A stretch of DNA of 64,000 bases from NCBI RefSeq assembly GCF_018069705.1, contig NZ_CP072943.1, forward strand, positions 2,735,668 through 2,799,667. Reading direction: 5' to 3'. A program made the translations under genes and the position numbers. Source of the stretch: Aminithiophilus ramosus (GTDB lineage Bacteria; Synergistota; Synergistia; Synergistales; Aminithiophilaceae). Shown here piece after piece: positions 18,356 to 26,390 of this stretch (the stretch's first letter is position 1; each line of letters begins with the position of its first letter). The notes below the pieces were generated by a model. The model saw nothing but the letters and a program-made list of their open reading frames with translations, was not told the origin of the DNA and did no database searches.

Positions 18356-19444
18356 ATGAGCGAAGTCCGCATCGAAAAGGTCCAAGGCACCCGCAAAGGT
18401 CTGGAGGGCGTCGAGATCCTCGGTCTCGGCCTGGTGGCCCTCTCCCTGGGGCTGCTGATCTTCAACCCCGGCTCCATCGCCGGCCTCTTCAACGCCATGG
18501 TCGACAGGGCCTTCCCCATCATCGTCAAGGTTTTTCTCACCGGCACCGTGGGCGTGGCCCTCATCTGCAGCGTCATGATGGGCCGCATCCTCGAGCGCTG
18601 CGGCTTCACCGACGCCCTCATGCGCATCTTCGTCCCCCTGACGCGCCTCATCGGGATCAATCCCGCCGTCATCATCCCCTCGGTCTACAACATCCTGGGC
18701 GATATCAACGCCGCCGGGCGCATCGCCGGTCCCATCCTCGTCAAGGCCGGAGCCACCAAAGACGAGCAGAAGATCGCCATCGCCACCATGGTCCAGTCCC
18801 AACAGTCCTTCTCCACCTTCATGTTCGGCCTCATCGCCCTCACCGCCGTCGGCGTCCAGGCCTACGTCGTCGTCATTCTGGCCGTCTTCGCCCCTCTCGT
18901 CATCGTCCCCTTCATCCTGCGCCACACCCTCTGGCGGGACACGAAAGCCGTCGCCCTCGACGAGCTCCCCCGCTTCACGCCCACCAAGGCGGCCCTCCCC
19001 ACCCTCTTCGGCGCCGCCCGGGAGGGGGCGGAGCTGCTCTTCCTCCTCATCATCCCCGCCGTGGGCGTCACCTATGCCCTCATCGGCGCCCTCGACTACG
19101 TCGGAATCTGGCAGCCCATCGAGACCGGTCTTTCGTCCCTCCTCCAGGCCCTGGCCATCGACCCCACGTCGGGCATGGTCTCCATCCTGGCCTCGCCCAC
19201 CCTGGCCATGGCTCAGCTCAAAGATGTGGCCGCCACCCTCGATCCCCGCTTCGTCGTCGGCTCCTTCGTCCTCGGCGCCTCGGGCTTTCCCCTCTCCGTC
19301 CTCTTCGGCCAGATTCCGGCCATCTGGTCCGAATCGACGGACCTCAACGAGAAGGAAGCCCTGGGAGCGGCCATTCTGGGGGCAACGATGCGGATCGTCA
19401 CGGCAGGGGCCATCGCCCTCTTCGTCACGCCCCTTCTGCTGTAG
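18356..19444 (+). CDS. Nucleoside-recognition (Gate) domain membrane protein
   Basis: A 362-residue membrane protein with about nine hydrophobic segments. Two Gate-type regions (FPIIVKVFLTGTVGVALICSVMMG, and FLLIIPAVGVTYALIGALDYVG later) resemble nucleoside-recognition and spore-maturation-type permeases. Conserved-looking segments are INPAVIIPSVYNILGDINAAGRIAGP and TMVQSQQSFSTFMFGLIAL. AAAGGAG precedes the ATG. In the frame upstream of ATG 18356 only a shadow of the preceding gene is present. It is probably a transporter for the substrate handled by this operon; the name of the domain does not imply nucleosides. Confidence 0.78.
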   Translation: MSEVRIEKVQGTRKGLEGVEILGLGLVALSLGLLIFNPGSIAGLFNAMVDRAFPIIVKVFLTGTVGVALICSVMMGRILERCGFTDALMRIFVPLTRLIGINPAVIIPSVYNILGDINAAGRIAGPILVKAGATKDEQKIAIATMVQSQQSFSTFMFGLIALTAVGVQAYVVVILAVFAPLVIVPFILRHTLWRDTKAVALDELPRFTPTKAALPTLFGAAREGAELLFLLIIPAVGVTYALIGALDYVGIWQPIETGLSSLLQALAIDPTSGMVSILASPTLAMAQLKDVAATLDPRFVVGSFVLGASGFPLSVLFGQIPAIWSESTDLNEKEALGAAILGATMRIVTAGAIALFVTPLLL

Positions 19445-19507
19445 GAGATCCCCTTCATCACACGACAGAACTTTTGCAACGAAAAACCTTACAGGAGGTC
19501 CTGAACA

Positions 19508-20800
19508 ATGAAGAAAGCGCCGCAAATCGTCATCGTCGGAGGAGGTTGGGGTGGCTGCGGAGCCGCCGAGGCCGCCGTGCGGGCCGGAGCCCAGGTGACC
19601 CTCCTGGAGCGGGCCGACATGCTCCTCGGCACGGGTCTCGTGGGCGGCATCTTCCGCAACAACGGACGGCAGACGGCAGCGGAGGAAATGACGGCTCTGG
19701 GCATGAAGATGTTCTCCGTCATGGACTCCGTCACGCGTCACCGGAACGTCTCCTTCCCCGGCCATGAGGGGGCGAGCCTCTACGACGTCTACGCCATGGA
19801 ACCCGCCGTCAGGGCCTTCCTCGCCGACCTGGGCGTCGACGTCGCCCTCCAGGCCTCGGTCGCCTCCATCGAAAAAGAGAAGGACCGCATCACCGCCGTC
19901 ACGACCCGCGACGGTCGCTGCTTCGGAGCCGACGCCGTCGTCGACGCCACGGGCACGTCGGCCGCACCGGCCAACTGCAACAGCCACGGCAGGGGCTGCG
20001 CCATGTGCATCCTCCGCTGCCACAGCTTCCTTCCCCGGACGAGCGTCACCGCCCTGGCGGGCATCGAGGAGTGGAACGGCGCCAAGGCCGACGGCTCCCT
20101 GGGCGCCATGAGCGGCTCCTGCAAGCTCTTCAAGGAGTCTCTCGATCCGTCCATCGTCGCCGAGCTGAACGAAACGGGCGTCTGCCTCGTCCCCCTGCCC
20201 GACGAGCTGCGCGAGGATCTCTCCATTCTGGGGGCCAAGGCCTGCCAGCAGTACGCCCGAAAGGAGTTCGTCGAGAACCTCGTCCTCCTCGATACGGGGC
20301 CGGCCAAACTCATGACGCCCTACTTCCCCCTCGAGGCGCTGCGGCGCATCCCCGGATTCGAGAGGGCCCGCTACGAGGACCCCATCGCCGGAGGGAAGGG
20401 AAACTCCATGCGCTACTTCGGCTTCGCGCGCTGCGACACGACCCTCAGGGCCCAGGGCGAGGTGACCAATCTCTTCTGCGCCGGAGAGAAGGCCGGCGCC
20501 ATGGTGGGCCACACCGAGGCCATCGTGACGGGGGCCCTGGCAGGGCGGAACGCCGTCGCCGTCGCCCTGGGACTGGAGCCGACGGCCTACCCCGAGGAGC
20601 TGGCCCTGGGCGATTTCATCGCCCACGTCATCCCCCTCATGGCCACCGAGGAGGGACGGCGCTTCAAGTACACCTTCTCGGGATCGGTCTACTTCGAGAG
20701 GATGAAGGAAAAGGGCCTCTACATCACCGACGGACCTGCCGTCGCCCGACGGGTCGACGAAAAGGGCCTGACGGGGTTCTTCAAACGAAAATTGGCCTAG
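19508..20800 (+). CDS. FAD-dependent oxidoreductase, copy 2 of a recent duplicate pair
   Basis: A 430-residue flavoprotein, the same length as the gene at 13657-14949 and nearly identical from residue 6 on. The first residues differ (MKKAPQ against MKQKRQ). The few internal changes are Lys to Arg near residue 105, Arg-Ala to Lys-Glu near residue 124 and Ser to Ala near residue 131. AGGAGGT precedes the ATG. It is the last gene of the operon starting at 16784, so the two copies sit in different transcription units under related promoters. Confidence 0.86.
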   Translation: MKKAPQIVIVGGGWGGCGAAEAAVRAGAQVTLLERADMLLGTGLVGGIFRNNGRQTAAEEMTALGMKMFSVMDSVTRHRNVSFPGHEGASLYDVYAMEPAVRAFLADLGVDVALQASVASIEKEKDRITAVTTRDGRCFGADAVVDATGTSAAPANCNSHGRGCAMCILRCHSFLPRTSVTALAGIEEWNGAKADGSLGAMSGSCKLFKESLDPSIVAELNETGVCLVPLPDELREDLSILGAKACQQYARKEFVENLVLLDTGPAKLMTPYFPLEALRRIPGFERARYEDPIAGGKGNSMRYFGFARCDTTLRAQGEVTNLFCAGEKAGAMVGHTEAIVTGALAGRNAVAVALGLEPTAYPEELALGDFIAHVIPLMATEEGRRFKYTFSGSVYFERMKEKGLYITDGPAVARRVDEKGLTGFFKRKLA

Positions 20801-20803
20801 GAA
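19522..20803. repeat. Long direct repeat, copy 2 (FAD oxidoreductase gene)
   Basis: The partner of 13671-14952. Sequence identity stops at the ends of the coding region, with different upstream regions and different 3' flanks. Confidence 0.95.
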
Positions 20804-20962
20804 CCCGTCGGGCTTCTACGGAAAAAGGTTGATTCGGCCTGGCCCGTGAGACTAAGAATTCGACTCCAAGGACAAAAGATTTCTTTTAGATAGTACAAAA
20901 GGGCACCGATCGTCAGGCCAAACCTTACAGACTCCCCGACGAGGTCCTATCGGGGAAACGGA

Positions 20963-21004
20963 CGCGCGGAGGGAGGAAGCCTTTTGGCTTCCTCCCTCCG
21001 CGCG
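20963..21004. terminator. Strong bidirectional terminator hairpin
   Basis: A perfect 19-bp stem starting CGCGCGGAGGG with a TTTT loop, 160 nt after the second FAD gene. It closes the 16784-20800 unit. There is no long T-run after the stem. Confidence 0.8.
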
Positions 21005-21067
21005 CCTTCCCTCCTCGCCTCACGAAAGAGCCGCCCTGGCCTCCTCCCCCTTAGTTCTTCCGCCATC

Positions 21068-21116
21068 TTGACCTCAAGAGAAAATAGTCCTACACTTGCC
21101 AATCATCAATGATGAT
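21068..21116 (+). promoter_or_regulatory. Promoter and palindromic operator of the DAO oxidase operon
   Basis: TTGACC (21068-21073), a 17-nt spacer and TACACT (21091-21096) are followed by ATCATC-AAT-GATGAT (21102-21116), a variant of the CTCATC-N3-GATGAG operator. The gene starts only at 21382, so the mRNA would carry a leader of about 275 nt with no recognised element apart from a GC-rich inverted repeat near 21360. Confidence 0.78.
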
Positions 21117-21381
21117 GTGCTCTTCTGCGATGATCCACAAAAACTCTTCCGGCAAGACAGCCGCTTCCCGACCGGCACGACGGGACCTTCCCTCTCCCTT
21201 CTCTTTTCTCTTCCTTTTTTTCTCCCCTCGCCACCGATCGACGCACGACCGACGGCCGTGCAAAAGCCAGAGGTCTCTCGTGAAATTCCCGGTGGTCGAT
21301 TCCGCCGGGAACTCTCTTCGTCGCCACAGGGATTCAGCAGGATCGATTCAGGGGGCGAGCCCCCCGGGGGAGGGAAGAAGG

Positions 21382-22557
21382 ATGAACAAAGAAAGGGCAG
21401 ATGTCGTCGTCATCGGCGGCGGCGTGATCGGAACCTCCGTCGCCTACTACCTGGCCAAGGGCGGCGTCGACGTCCTTCTCGTCGAAAAGGGACGCCTCGG
21501 AAACGGCAGCTCGTCGGGTTGCGACGGCTTCGTCATCATGCAGTCCAAGACGCCAGGTCCCCACCTCGATATGGCCCTGGCCTCGGAGGTCCTCTACCGG
21601 ACTCTGGCCGACGAACTGGAGTGGGACATCGAGTACCGCCGCTGCGGCGGCATGATCGTCATCGAACGGGAAGAGGAGATCGAGGCCATGAAGATCTTCA
21701 TGGCGAAACAGCGATCGATCGGCCTCGACGTCCGCCTTCTCTCCGGCGACGAGGCGCGGGAGCTCGAACCGGCCCTGGCGCGCCACATCGCCGGAGCGAC
21801 CGTCAGCGACAGCGACGCCCAGGTCAACCCCATGCAGCTGCTTTTCGCTTACGCCCACGGCGCCGAACGGCACGGGGCCCGCCTGCGGAGGAACGCGCCC
21901 GTCACCGAACTCCTCCACGACGGCAAAGGGAACGTCACCGGCGTCGTCGCCGCCGGCCGAACCATCCGCGCCGGAGCCGTCGTCTGCTGCACCGGCGTCG
22001 ACACCGCCGCCCTCGTGGCGCCTCTCGGCCTCGAACTGCCCGTCATCCCCCGACGGGGACAGCTTCTGATCACCGAGCCGGTAGAGCCCCTCATCGGTCG
22101 CGTCATGCTCTGCGCCCGCTATATCGCCGCCAAATACCATCCCGAACTTCTGGAGGGCTCCCAGGATGAAACGGTGCGGCTCGGCGTCGGCCTGGCCCTG
22201 GAACAGACCCGGGAGGGAGGACTGCTCATCGGCAGCACCCGGGAGTTCGCGGGCTTCGACCGGAGCAACACCTCCCTTGGAACCTGGGCCGTGGCCGCCC
22301 ACGCAACGCGCATCGTCCCCAGCCTGAGGCGTATCCGCGTCGTCCGGACCTTCGCCGGCCTCCGTCCCTACACGCCCGACGGCAAGGCCTTCATGGGCGA
22401 GGCGCCCCGTCACCGCGGGCTGTTCATCGCTGCCGGGCATGAAGGCGACGGCATCGCCTATTCGCCCATCACGGGAAAAACGCTGGCCGAACGGATCATG
22501 ACGGGAAAAAGCACCATCGACCTGGCTCCTTTCGCCGTCGACCGCTTTTCCCGATAG
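21382..22557 (+). CDS. FAD-dependent amino-acid oxidase family protein (DAO type)
   Basis: A 391-residue flavoprotein of the DAO family (glycine/sarcosine oxidase, D-amino-acid dehydrogenase). The Rossmann motif is VVVIGGGVIGTSVAYYLAKGGVDVLLVEKG (residues 7-36). Central segments such as VNPMQLLFAYAHGAERHGARL and the C-terminal FAD contact GLRPYTPDGKAFMGEAPRHRGLFIAAGHEGDGIAYSP are typical. ATG 21382 follows GGGAAGAAGG; the frame is open to 21109, but that stretch is leader-like. It is followed by a permease and an Asp/Glu-type racemase. A pathway that takes up and oxidises an amino acid or imino acid fits, but the substrate is not determined. Confidence 0.86.
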   Translation: MNKERADVVVIGGGVIGTSVAYYLAKGGVDVLLVEKGRLGNGSSSGCDGFVIMQSKTPGPHLDMALASEVLYRTLADELEWDIEYRRCGGMIVIEREEEIEAMKIFMAKQRSIGLDVRLLSGDEARELEPALARHIAGATVSDSDAQVNPMQLLFAYAHGAERHGARLRRNAPVTELLHDGKGNVTGVVAAGRTIRAGAVVCCTGVDTAALVAPLGLELPVIPRRGQLLITEPVEPLIGRVMLCARYIAAKYHPELLEGSQDETVRLGVGLALEQTREGGLLIGSTREFAGFDRSNTSLGTWAVAAHATRIVPSLRRIRVVRTFAGLRPYTPDGKAFMGEAPRHRGLFIAAGHEGDGIAYSPITGKTLAERIMTGKSTIDLAPFAVDRFSR

Positions 22558-22610
22558 AGCGCGGCAAAAAGCCGAGGAAGAAAGCCGAGAAAGCAGAGGA
22601 GGGATCTGAA

Positions 22611-23978
22611 ATGCTGTCCGTCATCATCCCCGTCGTCGTTCTCTTTCTGGTGATCCTGGTGCCCGTCAAGGCCATCAGGAACGTCAACATCCGTCTCGGG
22701 CTGTTGCTGTCGGCCCTCATCGCCATGGCCATGGGAGACATGGGGCCCGCGGAATCGGTCAGGGCCGCCATCAGCGGAATCGACAAGCTCTCCTGGGTCA
22801 TCGGATTGTCCCTGTTCGGCAGCATCTACGCCCAGACGCAGGTCAGGATGGGAGCCATCGATACGGTGCTCAACACGCTGAGGGCCTCGATAGGGAAAAC
22901 GTCCAAGGGGCTGATCGCCTCCATCATCATCACGCTGGTCATCGCCGGATCTCTTCTGGGCGACGCCATCGCCTCCGTGACGGTCATCGGCATTCTGGTC
23001 ATCAAAGCCCTCGACGACATGAACCTCTCTCCGGAGCAGACGGGCTGCATCCTGCTCCTCGGAGCCGTCTGCGGCTCCATCATGCCCCCCATCACGCAGG
23101 GCTTCTTCCTCTCGGCGAGCCTCGTCAACACGCCCGTCGATCCCGTCATCAAGGTGGGCTACGTCACGGTCGGCGTCCTCGTCGTCGCCTCCATCCTCTG
23201 GTGCTGGACCTTCGTCCGGTCGAACCGCCTTCCCGAAGAGCTCATTCCCTCCCGCCCGGCGACCCGTATCCTCGCCGACGAATGGACGCGCCTGATTCCC
23301 CTCATCACGCTTATCGTCATCATCATCCTGCGAAGCGGATTCAAGATCGAGGTCTTAAAGATCCTGGATCCTCTTCTTTCCCCTCTCGGACAGATCCCCG
23401 TCGTCAGGGCCGTCACCGCCTTCGGCGGAAGCAGCCGCATCCTCCAGGCCATCGCCGTCGCCACTCTCGTCGCCTTCTGCGCCCCGACCGTGCGGGGAAA
23501 GATCCTCGACGTCTTCAGAAAGGGCCTCGTCTCCGTATCGAAAACCGTCCAGATCCAGATCTGCGCCGGCGTCATGATCGGAGCCTTCTACGAGGCCGGA
23601 CTGATCGACAAGGTCCTCCTTTTCACGAAAACCCTCTCGGCGGCCATGCTCAAAGTGGGCGGGGGAGCCATGCTCATGCTCGTCGGCATGCTCACCGGCT
23701 CTCAGAGCACGGCCCAGAACACGATCTTCGCCTTCTTGGGGCCGATCCTCACGGGCAACCTCGACGTGTCGCCCCGAGCGGCCGCCCTGGGCGGAGCCCA
23801 CCTGGCCATGGCCGGACAGTCCATGCCTCCCGCCTGCCTGACGACCTTCGTCATCGTCGGCATCGTCGGAGGCGTCCTGGCCAAAAAGGCCGACCCCATC
23901 CGCATCATGTTCCTGGCCTTTCCCATAACGATCCTGTCGGCCCTCATCGGCTACGCCGCGTGGTTCGGCCTTTTCTGA
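22611..23978 (+). CDS. Large permease of the TRAP/IT superfamily (DctM-like, single gene)
   Basis: A 455-residue membrane protein with about 11-12 hydrophobic segments. IIITLVIAGSLLGDAIASVTVIGILV and CILLLGAVCGSIMPPITQG near residues 105-170 resemble the helix-hairpin motifs of TRAP large subunits and related carboxylate permeases. No small subunit or binding protein gene is adjacent, so it may act alone. It starts 53 nt after the oxidase gene with GGAGG before the ATG, and the racemase gene follows after 10 nt. Confidence 0.78.
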   Translation: MLSVIIPVVVLFLVILVPVKAIRNVNIRLGLLLSALIAMAMGDMGPAESVRAAISGIDKLSWVIGLSLFGSIYAQTQVRMGAIDTVLNTLRASIGKTSKGLIASIIITLVIAGSLLGDAIASVTVIGILVIKALDDMNLSPEQTGCILLLGAVCGSIMPPITQGFFLSASLVNTPVDPVIKVGYVTVGVLVVASILWCWTFVRSNRLPEELIPSRPATRILADEWTRLIPLITLIVIIILRSGFKIEVLKILDPLLSPLGQIPVVRAVTAFGGSSRILQAIAVATLVAFCAPTVRGKILDVFRKGLVSVSKTVQIQICAGVMIGAFYEAGLIDKVLLFTKTLSAAMLKVGGGAMLMLVGMLTGSQSTAQNTIFAFLGPILTGNLDVSPRAAALGGAHLAMAGQSMPPACLTTFVIVGIVGGVLAKKADPIRIMFLAFPITILSALIGYAAWFGLF

Positions 23979-23988
23979 GGCAGCGGCG

Positions 23989-24693
23989 ATGCCCGTGCCC
24001 TCAGTCGAGCGCCCTTCCGCCGCGCCTCTCGGCATCCTGATGCTGGATACCCATTTCCCCCGAGTCAGGGGCGATATCGGGAACGCCCGGTCCTTCGACT
24101 TTCCCGTCCTGTACCACGTCGTCGACGGAGCGACGCCGCGGCGCGTCGCCACCAGAACCGATCCGGCCCTCCTCGACGCCTTTCTGGAGGGAGCCAGGAG
24201 ACTCGAAAGGGCCGGCGTCCAGGCCATCACGACAAGCTGCGGCTTTCTGGCCCTCTGGCAGAAGGAGCTTTCGGCGGCCGTCTCCGTCCCCCTCCTGACG
24301 TCGAGCCTCCTTCAGGTCCCCCTCGCCTGGCGACTGACGGGCGGCCGTCCCGTGGCCATCGTCACGGCCCGGGCGGCCAATCTCTCCCCAGGACATCTGG
24401 CCGCCGTCGGCATCGACAAGATGCCTCTCTTCGTGACGGGCCTGGACGGGGCGACGGAATTCACGCGCGTCTTCATCGACGACGCAACGACGCTCCGTGA
24501 AGAAGCGGTCAGACAAGAGGTGCTCCGACGGACCCTCGACATCGTCGAGGCACACGAGGAAATCGGCGCGATCGTCCTCGAATGCACCAATCTGCCCCCT
24601 TACGCCGACGCCCTCCGCCAGGCGACGAAACGTCCCGTCTTCGACATTCTGACGCTCTGCAACCACGTCGTCCGGTCGCTGCGCCCCCTCTGA
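23989..24693 (+). CDS. Aspartate/glutamate (hydantoin) racemase family protein
   Basis: A 234-residue cofactor-independent racemase of the Asp/Glu/hydantoin superfamily. The two catalytic Cys are visible in similar settings: ITTSCGFLALWQ near residue 85 and VLECTNLPPYADAL near residue 204. The family inverts the configuration of amino acids or hydantoins using this Cys pair as base and acid. Third gene of the oxidase-permease operon, consistent with interconversion of D and L forms before oxidation. A terminator follows directly. Confidence 0.85.
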   Translation: MPVPSVERPSAAPLGILMLDTHFPRVRGDIGNARSFDFPVLYHVVDGATPRRVATRTDPALLDAFLEGARRLERAGVQAITTSCGFLALWQKELSAAVSVPLLTSSLLQVPLAWRLTGGRPVAIVTARAANLSPGHLAAVGIDKMPLFVTGLDGATEFTRVFIDDATTLREEAVRQEVLRRTLDIVEAHEEIGAIVLECTNLPPYADALRQATKRPVFDILTLCNHVVRSLRPL

Positions 24694-24740
24694 AAGGGGC
24701 ATTCCGCCGCGAGGCACCTACCGGACCCGCACGGAACGAA

Positions 24741-24782
24741 GGGCCGCAGAGTCCCCCGAAGGGGATCTCTGCGGCCCTTTTT
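24741..24782 (+). terminator. Rho-independent terminator of the oxidase-permease-racemase operon
   Basis: GGGCCGCAGAG pairs with CTCTGCGGCCC (24767-24777), with a further inner CCCC-CGAA-GGGG hairpin, followed by five T. A textbook intrinsic terminator 48 nt after the racemase stop. Confidence 0.92.
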
Positions 24783-24842
24783 CACGACGGCTCCGGCAAA
24801 AACCCGAGAACCCCCTGCGACCCCCTCATGGTCGAAAAACGC

Positions 24843-26240
24843 CTACCGAACGCTGTCCCCCGACCTTTTCGACGTGCAGAGGCTCACCGCAACGAGGACG
24901 ACAATCGATGCCGGTATGGCGACGAAGGCGCTGTCCACCCCTCCGAAATGGGCCTTCAGGCCCAGCTCCCAGGCCAGAGTCGTCACGCCGCCGACGACCA
25001 TCGAACTCAGACCTCCGGCGGGCGTCACCCTCTTCCAGCAGAGAGCGGCGATCAGAGCCGGGGTGATGGCGGCGCCGTAGATCGTGTAGGCGTACATCAT
25101 GACGCTCAGGATATCCGAAAATCGCGTTATGAGAAGGTAAGAAAACACGCCGAGGAACACGATCAAACCGCGCATGACGAGCAGGTCCTGTTTCCCGCCG
25201 ACATTCTTTCGGAAATGGGGCTTGATGATGTCGTTGTAGATGCTGGTCGCCGAAGACAACAGGAAAGAGTCTCCTGTCGTGATCATGAAAGCGATGGCCG
25301 CGGCCAAGAGACATCCGCCCAGGACAAAGGGAAGCATATGAGTGGCGACCATCAGGAAGGCCGTGTCCGGCTTGATGCCCGGCAGATAAGGGATGGCCAC
25401 CGTCGCGATAAAAACATTCAGGCAGGAAAGGACAATACTTCCCACGATAAACCCTATAGCCGAATTCTTCGCTATTTTTTCGGTTTTAGCGGCTCCAAAA
25501 CGGGTAAACAAATTCTGGTCTCCCAGCGTCAGGAAGAGCATGGCCAGCACATAGGCCAGGGTATCCATAGGCCTATACCCTCCAAGCAGAGTGAGCTTCT
25601 CGGCCGGTATCTGCGCGACGAGTCCGGAGAATCCACCGGTGGCGTTCAAGAGAAACGGAACGGACAACACAAGAGACACGAAAATGAACAGAGCCGTCAT
25701 GGCATCGGTGTAGGCAACCGTAAGCAATCCGCCCGTGACGGAAAGGAAAACGATGACGACGGCGGCTATGGCCGTCCCCGTCTCGACAGGGATGCCGGCC
25801 ACGATATTCATGACATAGCCCGCTCCTTTGAATTGATAGGAGCATATTCCGACATAGGCCAAAACGATAAAGATCGACCCCAACACTCTGGCCGGATTGC
25901 CATACTTTTCTCCGAAAAGCTCGGGTATTGTCACGTTTTCATTGCTTCTTATCCTGGATGCGAGAAAGTATATGAAGGCAATCGCCAGAGGCGATGCAAA
26001 TTCAAAGAGAAGACCAGCCAAAGGCCCCTTCGTATAAACGATATTTGCCGTTCCGGTTATTCCTCCTCCACCGTACCAAGTCGCTATCAATGTTCCCACC
26101 AAAACCCACAAAGGCAGCTTTCGACCGGTAGTCATGAAATCATCCGAACTGTTGACACCTTTTCTTGCTATATAGGCACCATAACAGACCACAATGACCA
26201 AATAGGCAACAATCATCCAGAAATACCCGGATATTTGCAT
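24843..26240 (-). CDS. Sodium:solute symporter (SSS family)
   Basis: A 465-residue permease with about 13 membrane helices. SSS hallmarks are FMTTGRKLPLWVLVGTLIATWYGGGGITGTA near residue 40 and the helix-8 region MITTGDSFLLSSATSIYNDIIKP near 315. The latter includes the Ser residues that line the Na2 site in the family. I chose ATG 26240 with GGGAGGTG at ideal spacing; the GTG three codons upstream lies inside that ribosome-binding site. It is read last in a minus-strand cluster with a peptidase-like hydrolase, an MFS permease and a GntR regulator, but has its own promoter. Confidence 0.9.
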   Translation of the reverse strand: MQISGYFWMIVAYLVIVVCYGAYIARKGVNSSDDFMTTGRKLPLWVLVGTLIATWYGGGGITGTANIVYTKGPLAGLLFEFASPLAIAFIYFLASRIRSNENVTIPELFGEKYGNPARVLGSIFIVLAYVGICSYQFKGAGYVMNIVAGIPVETGTAIAAVVIVFLSVTGGLLTVAYTDAMTALFIFVSLVLSVPFLLNATGGFSGLVAQIPAEKLTLLGGYRPMDTLAYVLAMLFLTLGDQNLFTRFGAAKTEKIAKNSAIGFIVGSIVLSCLNVFIATVAIPYLPGIKPDTAFLMVATHMLPFVLGGCLLAAAIAFMITTGDSFLLSSATSIYNDIIKPHFRKNVGGKQDLLVMRGLIVFLGVFSYLLITRFSDILSVMMYAYTIYGAAITPALIAALCWKRVTPAGGLSSMVVGGVTTLAWELGLKAHFGGVDSAFVAIPASIVVLVAVSLCTSKRSGDSVR

Positions 26241-26258
26241 TTTAGTCACCTCCCATCT

Positions 26259-26310
26259 TGCGTTAACGCATTGAATGCAAATAAATACCAGACAAGCGTG
26301 GAGCGATCAA
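26259..26310 (-). promoter_or_regulatory. Promoter and palindrome upstream of the SSS symporter gene
   Basis: On the minus strand TTGATC (26305-26310), a 17-nt spacer and TATTTA (26282-26287) form a candidate promoter. The perfect 12-bp palindrome TGCGTTAACGCA (26259-26270) lies between it and the ribosome-binding site and is a candidate operator. An inverted repeat (GCGTGGAGCG at 26296 with its complement ending at 26351) surrounds the -35 side and could also terminate the hydrolase transcript. Confidence 0.55.
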
Positions 26311-26390
26311 CACCCGCAAAGATAACGAAGGGTAAATTTCACGCTCCACGCGAACAAAAGGCCACCAAGAATGTTATTCGGTTATTTCAA

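Noticed and set aside
18326-20626. 766-codon frame antisense to the nucleoside-recognition and FAD genes
   Set aside because: It is a shadow of two well-supported genes; a similar shadow appears under the first FAD copy only because the gene is duplicated.
21109-21381. N-terminal extension of the DAO oxidase from ATG 21109
   Set aside because: The start codon overlaps the operator, the sequence is unlike a protein of this family, and the Rossmann motif fits the start at 21382.
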